Counted from the stretch's first letter, positions 18,427 to 28,059 are shown. The stretch: 64,000 nucleotides of DNA from Microbacterium sorbitolivorans (GCF_003327285.1 NZ_KZ848473.1:310001-374000), one strand, 5' to 3'. Made by a program: numbers and translations. The notes: generated from the sequence alone by a model not told the origin.

Positions 18427-19059
18427 TCACGGCAGCAGCGGGATGACCTGCGATAGGTCGACGGGGCCGACCGACATCATCGCCGCGGCGCGCACGGCCG
18501 GCTTGGCGTTGAAGGCGAGGCCGAGGCCGGCGGCCGCGATCATCTTGAGGTCGTTGGCGCCGTCGCCGATCGCGATCGTGCGGTGCACGGGGATGCCGTT
18601 CTCGGCGGCCCAGGCCGCGAGGTGATCGGCCTTCGCCTGCGCGTCGACGATGTCTCCGTCGACCTCGCCCGTGAGGATCCCGTCCTCGACCGCCAGGCGG
18701 TTCGCGCGCCACATGTCGACGCCGAGCGTCGGCGCGAGCGTGTCGAGGATCTCGTGGAAGCCGCCGGAGACGACGCCGACGAGCCCGCCGCGCTCGTGCA
18801 CCGCCGCGGTCAGCTCGCGGACGCCGGGGGTCGGCTCGATGCGCGAGAGCACGCGCTCGAACGACGCCACGGGCACGCCCTGGAGGGCCGCCACGCGCGA
18901 GCGCAGGCTGCTCGCGAAGTCGATCTCGCCGCGCATCGCGGCCTCGGTCGCGGCGGCCACTTCGGCACCGCGCCCCGCCTCGTCGGCGATGAGCTCGATA
19001 ACCTCGTTGCGGATCAGGGTGGAGTCGGCGTCGAGAACGACGAGAAAACGCGCAGTCAC
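18427..19059 (-). CDS. serB: Phosphoserine phosphatase
   Basis: 210-residue HAD-superfamily enzyme for the last step of serine synthesis. The Asp nucleophile is in LVVLDADSTLIRNEVIELIA (DxDST), motif II is VVSGGFHEI, and motif III/IV is GDGANDLKMIAAAG, all diagnostic of SerB. No N-terminal ACT domain, so it is the short form. GTG 19059 lies seven bases after TAATGT, giving a probably leaderless message divergent from the ABC ATPase gene. Confidence 0.93.
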   Translation of the reverse strand: MTARFLVVLDADSTLIRNEVIELIADEAGRGAEVAAATEAAMRGEIDFASSLRSRVAALQGVPVASFERVLSRIEPTPGVRELTAAVHERGGLVGVVSGGFHEILDTLAPTLGVDMWRANRLAVEDGILTGEVDGDIVDAQAKADHLAAWAAENGIPVHRTIAIGDGANDLKMIAAAGLGLAFNAKPAVRAAAMMSVGPVDLSQVIPLLP

Positions 19060-19103
19060 CCGCTCAACATTAGCGGCCCGCGCGAGAAAGGTAAGCTCGA
19101 GGC

Positions 19104-19901
19104 ATGACCTCCGTGCTCGAGCTGAACGACGTCGTCGTGCGTCGCAATGACCGCCATATCGTCGATCACCTCACCTGGACGGTGAACGACGACGAGCGTT
19201 GGGTCATTCTCGGCCCCAACGGCGCCGGCAAGACGACCCTGTTGCAGATGGCCGACACGATGATGTTCCCGACGGCGGGAACGGTCGACGTGCTGGGCGA
19301 GCGCCTCGGCAAGACCGACGTCTTCCAGCTGCGACCGCTCATCGGCTTCGCCTCGACGGCGCTCGCGCGGCGGATCCCCGCCGACGAGACCGTGCTGAAC
19401 GTCGTGCTCACCGCCGCCTACTCGGTGATGGGTCGCTGGAACGAGGAGTACGAGGGCCTCGACCAGGAGCGCGCGCACGAGGTGCTCGCCGATTGGCGCC
19501 TCGAGCACCTCGCCGACCGCCACTTCGGCACGCTCAGCGACGGCGAGCGCAAGCGCGTGCAGGTCGCGCGCGCCGTGATGACCGACCCCGAGCTCCTCCT
19601 CCTCGACGAGCCGACGGCGAGCCTCGACCTCGGCGCGCGCGAGGAGCTGCTGCAGCTCCTCACCCGCTACGCGGCGGAGCCCACGACCCCCGCGATGGTG
19701 ATGGTGACGCACCACGTCGAGGAGATCCCGGTCGGCTTCACCCACGTGCTGCTCATGCGCGAGGGGCAGGCCGTCGCGCAGGGCCCCCTGAAGCAGACGC
19801 TGACGCGCGAGAACCTCGAGAAGACCTTCGGCTTCCCGATCGCGGTCATCGAGCACGGCGGACGCTGGGTGGCGCGCGCAGAGGCCCCCATCTTCGGCTG
19901 A
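19104..19901 (+). CDS. Stand-alone ABC ATPase
   Basis: 265 residues, single ABC domain: Walker [10 protein letters not shown], signature [14 protein letters not shown], Walker [14 protein letters not shown]-loop [10 protein letters not shown]. The LSDGE signature and adjacent motifs resemble the ModF/PhnK-like soluble subset with no permease gene beside it. It may serve a distant permease or act alone. ATG 19104 follows TAAGCT (19092-19097) by six bases, so probably leaderless. Confidence 0.85.
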   Translation: MTSVLELNDVVVRRNDRHIVDHLTWTVNDDERWVILGPNGAGKTTLLQMADTMMFPTAGTVDVLGERLGKTDVFQLRPLIGFASTALARRIPADETVLNVVLTAAYSVMGRWNEEYEGLDQERAHEVLADWRLEHLADRHFGTLSDGERKRVQVARAVMTDPELLLLDEPTASLDLGAREELLQLLTRYAAEPTTPAMVMVTHHVEEIPVGFTHVLLMREGQAVAQGPLKQTLTRENLEKTFGFPIAVIEHGGRWVARAEAPIFG

Positions 19902-19983
19902 TAGAATCGTCCTTTGGCGCTCGAGGTGCGCCTGCGTTTCGGCGCGATTCCCTCCTCACCCCACAATTTCTGAAGGATTCCTC

Positions 19984-20232
19984 ATGCAGGCTGACATCCA
20001 CCCCAACTACGACTACGTCGTGTTCCGTGACCTCGGCTCGGGCGAGACGTACCTCACGCGCTCGACCGCCAAGAGCGACAAGACGATCGAGCTCGACGGT
20101 ACCGAGTACCCCGTGATCGACGTTGAAATCTCGGCGTCGTCGCACCCGTTCTACACGGGCAAGCAGCGCATCATGGACTCGGCCGGTCGCGTCGAGAAGT
20201 TCAACCAGCGCTTCAAGAACTTCGGCAAGTAA
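19984..20232 (+). CDS. rpmE2: Ribosomal protein bL31, type B (zinc-free form)
   Basis: 82 residues, [16 protein letters not shown]...[24 protein letters not shown]. The CxxC zinc pair of the ordinary L31 is absent, so this is the type B paralogue; its length supports this. In many actinobacteria type B L31 is induced under zinc limitation, but I see no clear Zur box here, and here it may be the main L31. Ribosome site GAAGGA precedes ATG. Confidence 0.93.
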   Translation: MQADIHPNYDYVVFRDLGSGETYLTRSTAKSDKTIELDGTEYPVIDVEISASSHPFYTGKQRIMDSAGRVEKFNQRFKNFGK

Positions 20233-20241
20233 TTCGCCGTA

Positions 20242-20281
20242 CGAAAAACGGGGGCTCGCGTCAGCGGGCCCCCGTTTTTCG
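20242..20281. terminator. Bidirectional rho-independent terminator after rpmE2
   Basis: 14-base perfect arms CGAAAAACGGGGGC (20242-20255) and its complement (20268-20281) with a 12-base loop. A-rich on one side and T-rich on the other, it serves both rpmE2 and the convergent exonuclease gene. Confidence 0.92.
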
Positions 20282-20289
20282 CGTCCTCG

Positions 20290-21198
20290 CTACTTGATGG
20301 GCCAGGATCCGTCGATCTTCTCGTCGGGCGAGAACTTGCCGACCTTGACGAAGTAGCGCGTGAGGTCTGCCGCCTGCTCCGCGGCCCACGTCACCTGCGC
20401 GTCGTGCAGCTCGGGGAGCGTCGCGGGGAGGTCGCGGGCGAAGCGGGCGACGAGCGCGAGTGCGATGCGGCCGGCGGCGATCGCGTCGGCCGCGGCGTTG
20501 TGCGCGTCGAGCAGCGCGACGCCGTAGTGGGCCGCCACGATGTCGAGCGTGCGCTTGCCCCTGCGGTACGTGTCGACCTTCTTATCGATCACGAGCGGGT
20601 CGACGACGGGCGACGGATCCTCGATCGGGTCGAGCCCGTGCCGGATCGCCTCGTGGCGCAGGAGCGAGAGGTCGTAGGCGGCGTTGTAGGCGACGACGGG
20701 GATCCCCGCCGCGAGCAGCGCGCGCAGGTCGGCGACGATCTCGCCGACGACCTCGCGGGCGTCGCGCCCCTCGGCGCGGGCGCGCTCGGTCGTGACGCCG
20801 TGAACGGCGGTCGCGCCCGCCGGAATCTCGATTCCCGGATTCGCGAGCCAGCGGCGCTCCTCGATGACGGATCCGCTCTCGTCGAGCACGCCGAGGTATG
20901 CCGTCACGACGCGGTCGTCGCGCGTGCTCACGCCGGTCGTCTCGAGGTCGAAGACGGCGATGCGGGTGAGGAGGGAGTCGGCGGCGGGGATGTAGCCCGC
21001 CACGATGTCGTCGAAAGCCATGTCGCGCTCCTGGGCGTCGTCGAGAAAGCGCCGGTCGAAGAGCGCCGGCGAAAGACTATCGTCCCGCACGCGTGCCCGC
21101 CGAGCGCTGGGAACGGATCCACGCGGCACCCACGAGGTGCGCTCGCCGCGGTCCGTCACCGCGAAGAGCGGCGGGGGATCAGGCCACGTGGTCTTCAT
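20290..21198 (-). CDS. 3'-5' exonuclease of the DnaQ/DEDD superfamily
   Basis: 302 residues. ExoI motif IAVFDLETTGVS (Asp-x-Glu) near residue 75, ExoII VAYNAAYDLSLL, and ExoIII HNAAADAIAAGRI (His-x4-Asp, DEDDh type) are all in place. Such proteins trim single-stranded DNA in proofreading or repair. I chose ATG 21198: TAGCGT lies eight bases upstream, fitting a leaderless start, and the extra ~59 residues have coding-like third-position GC. ATG 21021 (AGGAG upstream) would give a 243-residue form. Divergent from the alpha/beta hydrolase gene. Confidence 0.87.
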   Translation of the reverse strand: MKTTWPDPPPLFAVTDRGERTSWVPRGSVPSARRARVRDDSLSPALFDRRFLDDAQERDMAFDDIVAGYIPAADSLLTRIAVFDLETTGVSTRDDRVVTAYLGVLDESGSVIEERRWLANPGIEIPAGATAVHGVTTERARAEGRDAREVVGEIVADLRALLAAGIPVVAYNAAYDLSLLRHEAIRHGLDPIEDPSPVVDPLVIDKKVDTYRRGKRTLDIVAAHYGVALLDAHNAAADAIAAGRIALALVARFARDLPATLPELHDAQVTWAAEQAADLTRYFVKVGKFSPDEKIDGSWPIK

Positions 21199-21258
21199 AC
21201 CTCCTGACGCTATGCGCCCCGCCGTCGATCGCGAGGAGACACGCCCTACAGTGGAAGG

Positions 21259-22140
21259 GTGCACGTGACCTCCCCATATTCCGAGCTATTGAATCGCATG
21301 CCGGCGACGCGCCACACGGCCTCCGCCGGGGGAGTGTCGACCGCGTATTGGGAGTACGGACCCGCCGACGCCGAGACGACGATCGTGGCGGTGCACGGCT
21401 TCCGGGGCGACCACCACGGGCTCGAGCCCGTCGTCGCCCACCTGCCGGGCGTGCGGTGGATCATGCCGGACCTGCCGGGCTTCGGCGAGACAGGCCCGAT
21501 CCCCGGTCGCGCGCACGACCTCGACGCGTATGCCGAGTGGCTCGCCGCCTTCGCGGCCGCGGTCGCCCCCGGCGCGGTGATCCTCGGGCACTCGTTTGGG
21601 TCCATCGTCGCGTCGGCGGCCGTCGCGAGGGGCCTGGAGACGCCGCGCCTCGTGCTCGTGAACCCGATCGGCGCGCCGGCGCTCGAGGGGCCTCGCGGCG
21701 TGCTCACGCGACTCGCCGTCTTCTACTACTGGGCGGGCGCGCGCCTGCCCGAGAAGCTTGGCACGTGGCTGCTGCGCACCCCGATTATCGTGCGGATCAT
21801 GAGCATCGCGATGGCGAAGACGCGCGACAAGCGCCTGCGGCGCTGGATCCACAGCCAGCACGATCGATACTTCTCGGGCTTCTCCGATCGCGAGACGCTG
21901 CGGCAGGCGTTCGTCACGAGCGTGTCGCACGATGTGCGCGAGTCGGCCGGCGCGATCGCCGTGCCGACGCTGCTCGTCGCGGCGGTGCAGGACGACATCA
22001 CCCCGATCGCCGCGGAGCGCCGCCTCCGCGAGATGTTCGACGATGCCCGGCTCGCCGAGATCGACGGCGTCGGGCACCTCATCCACTACGAGAAGCCGCG
22101 CGAGGCCGCGGATCACATCGAGCGGTTCCTGGGCGTTTAA
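21259..22140 (+). CDS. Alpha/beta-hydrolase
   Basis: 293 residues. Oxyanion strand VAVHGFRGDHHG, nucleophile elbow GHSFGS, acid in VAAVQDDITP and base in DGVGHLIHYEKP give a complete Ser-Asp-His triad. Substrate unknown: esterase, lipase or C-C hydrolase are all possible. GTG 21259 follows TACAGT (21247-21252) by six bases, so it is probably leaderless. Its stop overlaps the stop of the Lrp gene on the other strand. Confidence 0.85.
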   Translation: MHVTSPYSELLNRMPATRHTASAGGVSTAYWEYGPADAETTIVAVHGFRGDHHGLEPVVAHLPGVRWIMPDLPGFGETGPIPGRAHDLDAYAEWLAAFAAAVAPGAVILGHSFGSIVASAAVARGLETPRLVLVNPIGAPALEGPRGVLTRLAVFYYWAGARLPEKLGTWLLRTPIIVRIMSIAMAKTRDKRLRRWIHSQHDRYFSGFSDRETLRQAFVTSVSHDVRESAGAIAVPTLLVAAVQDDITPIAAERRLREMFDDARLAEIDGVGHLIHYEKPREAADHIERFLGV

Positions 22141-22616
22141 CGCCGGTTCTCGCGGCGGGCGAGCTCCATGAGGCCCGTCACGCGGTAGGGGATCGACTCG
22201 CTCATCACGAGGCGGGTCTCCGAGCGCTCGATGCCGGGGATCGCGAGGATCCGCGCGTCGACGTCGAAGAGGTGGCGCGCGTCGCGACAGGCGACGAGGG
22301 CGAAGAGATCGACCTGGCCGGAGACGCCGTGCGCCTCGACGACCTCGGGGACGCGGCGGAGCTCCTCGATGATCTGGGGGAGGCGCGACTGGTCGAGCCC
22401 GATCGAGACGAAGGCCTGCAGCGGGAACCCGAGCGCCGACGGCGAGATCGAGCGCTCGAACGACTGGAACACGCCCGACTGGTCGAGGCGCGCCATGCGC
22501 GCCTGCACCGTGTTGCGTGAGAGGCGCAGCTTCTCGGCGAGGGCGACGACGGTCGCGCGCGGGTCGGCGCTCAGCGCCGCGATGAGCTCGAGGTCGACGT
22601 GATCGAGAGAAGTCAT
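22137..22616 (-). CDS. Lrp/AsnC family transcriptional regulator
   Basis: 159 residues: N-terminal winged helix (DHVDLELIAALSADPRATVVALAEKL...SRNTVQARMARL) then the RAM/ligand domain (AFVSIGLDQSRLP...VSGQVDLFALVACRD). These proteins sense amino acids. ATG 22616 is preferred because TATACT (22630-22625) sits eight bases upstream; an alternative start three codons earlier is inside that spacing. The target gene is not evident here. Confidence 0.9.
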   Translation of the reverse strand: MTSLDHVDLELIAALSADPRATVVALAEKLRLSRNTVQARMARLDQSGVFQSFERSISPSALGFPLQAFVSIGLDQSRLPQIIEELRRVPEVVEAHGVSGQVDLFALVACRDARHLFDVDARILAIPGIERSETRLVMSESIPYRVTGLMELARRENRR

Positions 22617-22699
22617 AACGCCCAAGTATAGGGCGTGCGACGTTGCGATCTGCTCAGACTGTCGAGCAGATTCGGGGAAAGCGTGGAGAGATGTTCAGA

Positions 22700-23266
22700 T
22701 CAGCGGGGCGTGCCGTTGTATCCGATGACCCGGATGTCGTCGCCTGCGACCTCGACGATCTGCTGCGAGCAGTTCGCGACGTACTCGCCCTCGCGGGGCA
22801 GGGATCCGCCGGACGCGTGCCGCAGCACCGTCGCGATGAGCCCGCCGTGCGCGACGGCGATGACGTCGCGGTCGCCCGCAGACTCGGCGATCTCGCGCAG
22901 CGTCGCGAGCGCGCGCTCGGTCAACTCGTCGAGGGTCTCGGCGTTCGTGGCCTGACGGTCGGGGAAGGCCGCGTAGTAGTCGCTCGCGGTCATGCCCTCG
23001 GCGACGCCGTAGAAACGTTCCTTCAGCCCGTCGTAGTGCGCCGAGACCTCGAGACCGACGGCGCGGCCGATGATCTTGGCCGTCTCGTTCGCCCGGTCGA
23101 GCGGGCTCGCGACGAGCACCTGGTAGTCGCCGCCGCGGAGGGCCTCGCCGGCCCCCGCCGCCTGCGCGCGGCCGGTGTCGTTCAGGGGGATGTTGCTGTG
23201 CCCCTGCACCTTGCCGAGTCGGTTCCATTCGGTTTCGCCGTGGCGCACAAGAGCAATCAGAGTCAC
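22700..23266 (-). CDS. Histidine phosphatase family protein (phosphoglycerate mutase-like)
   Basis: 188 residues with the LVRHGETEWNRLGKVQGH signature (catalytic His in RHG) and the second catalytic block VIAVAHGGLIATVLR. Broad-specificity phosphatase or GpmB-like activity; substrate unknown. GTG 23266 is chosen because TAGGGT (23278-23273) ends six bases before it; the GTG two codons earlier would touch the -10 box. Confidence 0.87.
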   Translation of the reverse strand: MTLIALVRHGETEWNRLGKVQGHSNIPLNDTGRAQAAGAGEALRGGDYQVLVASPLDRANETAKIIGRAVGLEVSAHYDGLKERFYGVAEGMTASDYYAAFPDRQATNAETLDELTERALATLREIAESAGDRDVIAVAHGGLIATVLRHASGGSLPREGEYVANCSQQIVEVAGDDIRVIGYNGTPR

Positions 23267-23308
23267 CCTCACACCCTATGACATGCGCGTGACTGCGAAG
23301 ATGTCGGA

Positions 23309-24130
23309 ATGCACCTCGAACGCGTCACCTCCGCCGACGACGACCGGCTCGCCGACTACCGCGACCTCACCGACGTCGCCCTGCGCCGCAAGCTCGAGCC
23401 CGAGGGCGGGCTCTACATGGCCGAGTCCGGCAAGGTGCTCGCCCGCGCCCTCCGCGCGGGGCACGAGCCGCGATCGATCCTGACGGCCGAGAAGTGGCTC
23501 GGCGAGATCGAGGGGATCCTGGGCGAGCGCGACACGACCGTCTACGTCGTCGACGACGAGATCGCCGAGCGCACGACGGGCTTCGCCGTGCACCGCGGAA
23601 TGCTCGCAGCGATGCACCGCCCCGGGCTCCCGGCGGTGGCCGACGTGCTGGCGGAGGCCCGCACGGTTCTCGTGCTCGACGGGCTCGTCGACCACACCAA
23701 CGTCGGGGCGGCGTTCCGTGGGGCCGCGGGCCTCGGCGCAGACGCGGTGCTCGTGACGCCGCGCTGCGCGGATCCGCTCTACCGTCGCAGCGTGCGCGTG
23801 TCGATGGGCACCGTCTTCCAGGTGCCGTGGACGCGACTGCCCGAGTGGAAGGGCGGCGCCGCGCGCGACGCGCTCCACGACGCCGGCTTCCACATCGCGG
23901 CCATGGCGCTCGCCGACGACGCCGTCGCGCTCGACGACTTCGCGGCGAACCGCCCCGAGCGGGTGGCGTTCGTGATGGGATCCGAGGGTCCGGGGCTCGA
24001 CCGCGCGGCGCTCGTCGCGGCCGATACCAAGGTCATCATCCCTATGGCGGGTGGCGTCGACTCGCTGAATGTCGCGTCCGCGAGCGCCGTCGCGCTCTGG
24101 GCGCTCCGGCACCCGCCGCGCGTCAGCTGA
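23309..24130 (+). CDS. TrmH/SpoU-family RNA 2'-O-methyltransferase
   Basis: 273 residues. An N-terminal substrate-binding segment (residues ~1-110) precedes the SPOUT knot with its three motifs: LVDHTNVGAAFRGAAGLG, VAFVMGSEGPGLDRAAL and IIPMAGGVDSLNVASASAVAL. The last is the AdoMet-binding knot. The target, an rRNA or tRNA ribose, cannot be told. It overlaps the 3' end of the SGNH gene by 8 bp on the other strand. Confidence 0.9.
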   Translation: MHLERVTSADDDRLADYRDLTDVALRRKLEPEGGLYMAESGKVLARALRAGHEPRSILTAEKWLGEIEGILGERDTTVYVVDDEIAERTTGFAVHRGMLAAMHRPGLPAVADVLAEARTVLVLDGLVDHTNVGAAFRGAAGLGADAVLVTPRCADPLYRRSVRVSMGTVFQVPWTRLPEWKGGAARDALHDAGFHIAAMALADDAVALDDFAANRPERVAFVMGSEGPGLDRAALVAADTKVIIPMAGGVDSLNVASASAVALWALRHPPRVS

Positions 24131-24929
24131 AGTCGGGTCGCTTCGCGCTCCGGCCGTCGCCGGACGACTGGTGGCGGAGGCGCCGCAACACCCACGGCAC
24201 GAGGTGCGTGCGCGCCCAGACGAGGTCGTCCTTGCGCGCGTCTCGCCAGTTACGTTCGGGTACCGGATCCGGAACCATCGGCTGGAGCGCGTTATCGACG
24301 TTGAGCGTGCGGAGCACCATGCGGGCGACCTCGTGGTGTCCGAGGGGGTTGAGGTGTAGGCGGTCCTCCGACCAGAAGCGCGCGTCCTGGATCTCCTTCA
24401 GCGCCCACAGATCGGCGACGATCGCGTCGTAGCGCTCGGCCGTGGCCCTCATGCTCTCGTTGTAGATCGCGACCTTGCCGCGGAACGGGCGGAATACGGG
24501 GTTCCAGCCGACGTCGAAGCCTGTGAAGACGACGATCGCCGCGCCCGAGGCGCTGAGGCACCGGATCACGTCGTCGAAGAGCTCGGCGATCTCGTCCGGA
24601 TCCGTGCCGGGGCGGATGACGTCGTTGCCACCCGCGCAGATCGTGATGAGGTCGGGCTGGAGCGCGAGCGCGGCGTCGATCTGGTCGTCCGAGATCTGCC
24701 GGATGAGCTTGCCGCGCACCGCGAGGTTGGCGTAGGCAAAGTCGTCGACCTGACCGCTCAGCACCTCGGCGACGCGGTCGGCCCACCCGCGGTTTCCACC
24801 GGGGGAGGACGGCTCAGGGTCGCCGATGCCCTCCGTGAACGAGTCGCCAATGCTGACCATGCGGCGCCAGGGGTGCGCGCCTTCGTTGCCAACAAACGGT
24901 GTGCGGGGATCGCCCTCAGATACTGTCAC
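24123..24929 (-). CDS. SGNH/GDSL hydrolase
   Basis: 268 residues. Block I VSIGDSFTEGIGDP (Ser nucleophile), block III GGNDVIRPGTD (Asn) and block V FWSEDRLHLNPLGHHEVA (Asp and His) are present. No signal peptide, so it is cytoplasmic. Likely an esterase of unknown substrate. GTG 24929 lies seven bases after TAAGTT (24942-24937), so probably leaderless. Confidence 0.88.
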   Translation of the reverse strand: MTVSEGDPRTPFVGNEGAHPWRRMVSIGDSFTEGIGDPEPSSPGGNRGWADRVAEVLSGQVDDFAYANLAVRGKLIRQISDDQIDAALALQPDLITICAGGNDVIRPGTDPDEIAELFDDVIRCLSASGAAIVVFTGFDVGWNPVFRPFRGKVAIYNESMRATAERYDAIVADLWALKEIQDARFWSEDRLHLNPLGHHEVARMVLRTLNVDNALQPMVPDPVPERNWRDARKDDLVWARTHLVPWVLRRLRHQSSGDGRSAKRPDFS

Positions 24930-25020
24930 CCCTGAGAACTTAGTCGCCTCGCGCGGGAATCGCCATCAGCTGTGAGGACCCGAAAAGGAATGTCGGAGGC
25001 CGCGACTATCGTTGTGGATC

Positions 25021-26772
25021 GTGGTGCTGAGTCCTTCCTATCCCCAGCGTGCCCCCCGAGGCACGGCCGGCGCCCTCCGTGCCTGGCAGCAGGAGGCGCT
25101 CGATCAATTCTTTGAGCAGAACAAGCGCGATTTCCTTGTCGCGGCAACCCCCGGTGCGGGTAAGACGACCTTCGCCCTGACGGTCGCGCGCGAGCTGCGG
25201 CTGCGCGGTGATATCGACCGCATCGTCGTCGTGTGCCCGACCGAACACCTGAAGACGCAGTGGGCCGACGCGGCCGCGAGGGTGAGCATCAGGCTCGACC
25301 CCGAGTTCAGCAACCAGAGCCCCTACCTCCCTCGGCACTATCACGGCGCCGTCGTGACCTACGCGCAGGTGTCGGTGAAATCGAGCGTGCACCGCAAGCT
25401 CGTCGCCGATGCCCGCACCCTCGTGATCCTCGACGAGGTGCACCACGGTGGCGACGCGCTCAGCTGGGGCGACGCGATTCGCGACGCGTACAGCCCCGCC
25501 ACGCGGCGGTTGCTGCTGAGCGGTACGCCGTTCCGCAGCGACGACGCGCCGATCCCGTTCGTCGAGTACCTGCCCGACGAGCAGGGGCTTCGCACCTCGG
25601 TCACCGACTACAACTATGGCTACGCCCAGGCGCTCGAAGACGGCGTCGTTCGCCCCGTGCTATTCCACGTCTACTCGGGTCACATGAAGTGGCGCACCAA
25701 GATGGGCGACGAGCTCGAGGCCTTCCTCGGTCAGGACAACACGAAGGACATCACGAGCCAGGCCTGGCGCACCGCGCTCGACCCCGAGGGCGAGTGGATG
25801 CCCGCCGTGCTGAAGAGCGCCGATCTGCGGCTCACCGAGATCCGCAACCACGTGCCCGATGCCGGCGGCCTCGTCATCGCGACCGACCAGACCAACGCCC
25901 GCGCCTACGCCGCGATGCTGCGAGAGATCACGGGCCAGCCCGCGACGATCGTGCTGAGCGACGAGGCCGAGTCGTCCAAGCGCATCGAGCAGTTCTCCGA
26001 GAACACGTCGCGGTGGATGGTCGCGGTGCGCATGGTTTCCGAGGGCGTCGACGTGCCCCGCCTCGCCGTCGGCGTCTACGCCACTAGCTCGTCGACCCCG
26101 CTGTTCTTCGCGCAGGCGATCGGCCGCTTCGTGCGCGCTCGCCGCAAGGGCGAGGCCGCGAGCGTCTTCCTACCCCAGGTGCCCGTGCTCATGTCGCTCG
26201 CGCACGAGATGGAAAAGCAGCGCGACCATGTGCTCGACCGCGGCGAGAAAGACGCCGACGGTCTCGACGACTCGCTGCTCGATGCCGCCGAGCGCGAGGA
26301 GAAGGCGAGCGATGATCTGCTCGAGGAGGAGTTCTCCTTCCAGAGCCTTGGATCCGTCGCCCACTTCGACTCGGTCGTCTTCGACGGCCAGCAATTCGGT
26401 CAGCTCGCGGCGCCCGGCACGGACGAGGAGCTCGAGTTCATCGGCCTGCCGGGCCTGCTCGAGCCCGAGCACGTGCACGACCTGCTGATGCAGCGCCAGG
26501 CGAGGCAATCGCGCCACCGCAGCGAACGCGAGAAGCGCGAGCAGGAGTCGGGCGGGGTGAGCTCGCTTCCCGAGCCGCTGCACCGCACACTGAAGGAACA
26601 GCGCCAGCTCCTCAACAGCCTCGTCGGCGTGTATGCCAACCAGACGGGCGACCCGCACGGCACGATTCACGCGTGGCTCCGCCGCACATGTGGCGGCCCG
26701 GCCGTCGCACAGGCGACCGTCGCGCAGCTCCAGGCGCGCATCGATCTGCTCCACAAGCGCGTCCGCCGATAG
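25021..26772 (+). CDS. DEAD/DEAH-box helicase (superfamily 2)
   Basis: 583 residues. Walker A AATPGAGKTTFALTVA, DEVHHGGD in place of DEAD, motif III LLLSGTPFRSDD, and a helicase C domain with motif VI FAQAIGRFVRARRKG. The final ~200 residues contain a helical, charged region (SRHRSEREKREQE) and no recognised domain. The sequence suits a DNA or RNA translocase of the type annotated as ATP-dependent helicase in actinobacteria. GTG 25021 follows TATCGT (25007-25012) by eight bases; TTG 25012 and GTG 25024 are alternatives. Confidence 0.87.
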   Translation: MVLSPSYPQRAPRGTAGALRAWQQEALDQFFEQNKRDFLVAATPGAGKTTFALTVARELRLRGDIDRIVVVCPTEHLKTQWADAAARVSIRLDPEFSNQSPYLPRHYHGAVVTYAQVSVKSSVHRKLVADARTLVILDEVHHGGDALSWGDAIRDAYSPATRRLLLSGTPFRSDDAPIPFVEYLPDEQGLRTSVTDYNYGYAQALEDGVVRPVLFHVYSGHMKWRTKMGDELEAFLGQDNTKDITSQAWRTALDPEGEWMPAVLKSADLRLTEIRNHVPDAGGLVIATDQTNARAYAAMLREITGQPATIVLSDEAESSKRIEQFSENTSRWMVAVRMVSEGVDVPRLAVGVYATSSSTPLFFAQAIGRFVRARRKGEAASVFLPQVPVLMSLAHEMEKQRDHVLDRGEKDADGLDDSLLDAAEREEKASDDLLEEEFSFQSLGSVAHFDSVVFDGQQFGQLAAPGTDEELEFIGLPGLLEPEHVHDLLMQRQARQSRHRSEREKREQESGGVSSLPEPLHRTLKEQRQLLNSLVGVYANQTGDPHGTIHAWLRRTCGGPAVAQATVAQLQARIDLLHKRVRR

Positions 26773-26870
26773 GCGGTTTTGGGGCTCCGAAAGGCTCTAT
26801 TCGGCCTCAGGCGCGCGGGGTAGTTTCGGGAAGTCGTCGAACGGACGACGGTGACTTCCAGGAGACCCGC

Positions 26871-27959
26871 GTGACAACCACGGCCCCAGATCCCTCGCAA
26901 GCCACGCCCGCCCAGCGACGCAAGTGGGCGCAGTACCTCGCCGACGAGCGCGCCGAGGCGGCGACCTATCGAAACCTCGCCAAGCGCCGCGAGGGCGACG
27001 AGCGCGACATCCTCGAGAAGCTCGCGGAGGCCGAGGGGCGCCACGAGAGCCACTGGCTCGGCCTGCTCGGCGGGGAGCCGCAGCGCATGCCGCGCGCGAG
27101 CATGAGCACGCGGATCGTCGCGTGGCTCGCCTCGCACTTCGGCTCGATCTTCGTGCTCGCCCTCGCGCAGCTCGCGGAGGCCCGCTCGCCGTACGAGGCG
27201 GATCCGTACGCGACCGCGCGCATGGCCGCCGACGAGCGGATCCACCACGAGGTCGTGCGTGGGCTCGCGGCGCGTAGCCGCCGCCGGCTCTCCGGCACCT
27301 TCCGCGCGGCCGTTTTCGGGGCGAACGACGGTCTGGTCTCGAACCTCGCGCTCGTGATGGGCATCGGCGCGACGGGCGTGTCCGGAAGCTTCGTGCTCTT
27401 TAGCGGTATCGCGGGCCTCCTGGCCGGCGCGCTATCGATGGGCGCGGGCGAATTCGTGTCGGTGAAGTCGCAGCGCGAGCTGCTCGAAGCGACCGAGCCG
27501 AACGACTACGCCCACCGCGGCCTGCCCGACCTCGACCTCGACGCGAACGAGCTGGCGCTCGTCTATCGCACCCGCGGCATGAGCGAGGCGGAGGCACAGC
27601 GAAAGGCCCGCGAGGTCGTCGCGAACGCGCACGACGGTCGCATGCCGGCGCCGCACGTGCCGGGGGAGGACCACGAGGTCGTCGGAGGCGCGTGGCGCGC
27701 CGCCGGATCGAGCTTCCTGCTGTTCTCGAGCGGCGCGATCATCCCGGTGCTGCCGTGGATCTTTGGCCTGTCGGGCATCGTCGCCGTCGTCGTCGCCCTC
27801 GTGCTCGTCGGCATCGCGCTGATGCTGACCGGTGCGACCGTCGGCCTGCTGTCGGGCGCCTCGCCGCTCCCGCGCGCCCTGCGCCAGCTGGCGATCGGCT
27901 TCGGCGCAGCCGCCGTCACCTACGTGCTCGGCCTCGTCTTCGGCGTCTCGGTGGCGTGA
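26871..27959 (+). CDS. Ferritin-like / VIT1-CCC1 fusion, membrane iron (manganese) exporter
   Basis: 362 residues in two parts. Residues ~15-150 form a rubrerythrin-like four-helix domain with metal ligands in DERAEAATYRNLA, EAEGRHESHW and AADERIHHEVV (repeated Glu/His). Residues ~160-362 are a VIT1/CCC1 transporter with about five helices and the GANDGLVSNLALVMG signature. The same fusion is known as membrane-bound ferritin (MbfA) in alpha-proteobacteria, which exports iron. I infer a protective role against iron excess. GTG 26871 has AGGAG upstream. Single-gene unit ending before tRNA-Leu. Confidence 0.88.
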   Translation: MTTTAPDPSQATPAQRRKWAQYLADERAEAATYRNLAKRREGDERDILEKLAEAEGRHESHWLGLLGGEPQRMPRASMSTRIVAWLASHFGSIFVLALAQLAEARSPYEADPYATARMAADERIHHEVVRGLAARSRRRLSGTFRAAVFGANDGLVSNLALVMGIGATGVSGSFVLFSGIAGLLAGALSMGAGEFVSVKSQRELLEATEPNDYAHRGLPDLDLDANELALVYRTRGMSEAEAQRKAREVVANAHDGRMPAPHVPGEDHEVVGGAWRAAGSSFLLFSSGAIIPVLPWIFGLSGIVAVVVALVLVGIALMLTGATVGLLSGASPLPRALRQLAIGFGAAAVTYVLGLVFGVSVA

Positions 27960-28059
27960 CGCGCCCGGGATCTGCGGCCGATTAGGCCGCGGATCCCAGG
28001 GCTGGTAATGTTTCTTCTTGGTTCGGAAAGCGGTAAGCAGGAAGAATCATCACCCATTT

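Noticed and set aside
21021..21023. ATG 21021 as the start of the exonuclease
   Set aside because: It has AGGAG, but the upstream extension is coding-like and ATG 21198 fits the leaderless pattern; kept as an alternative.
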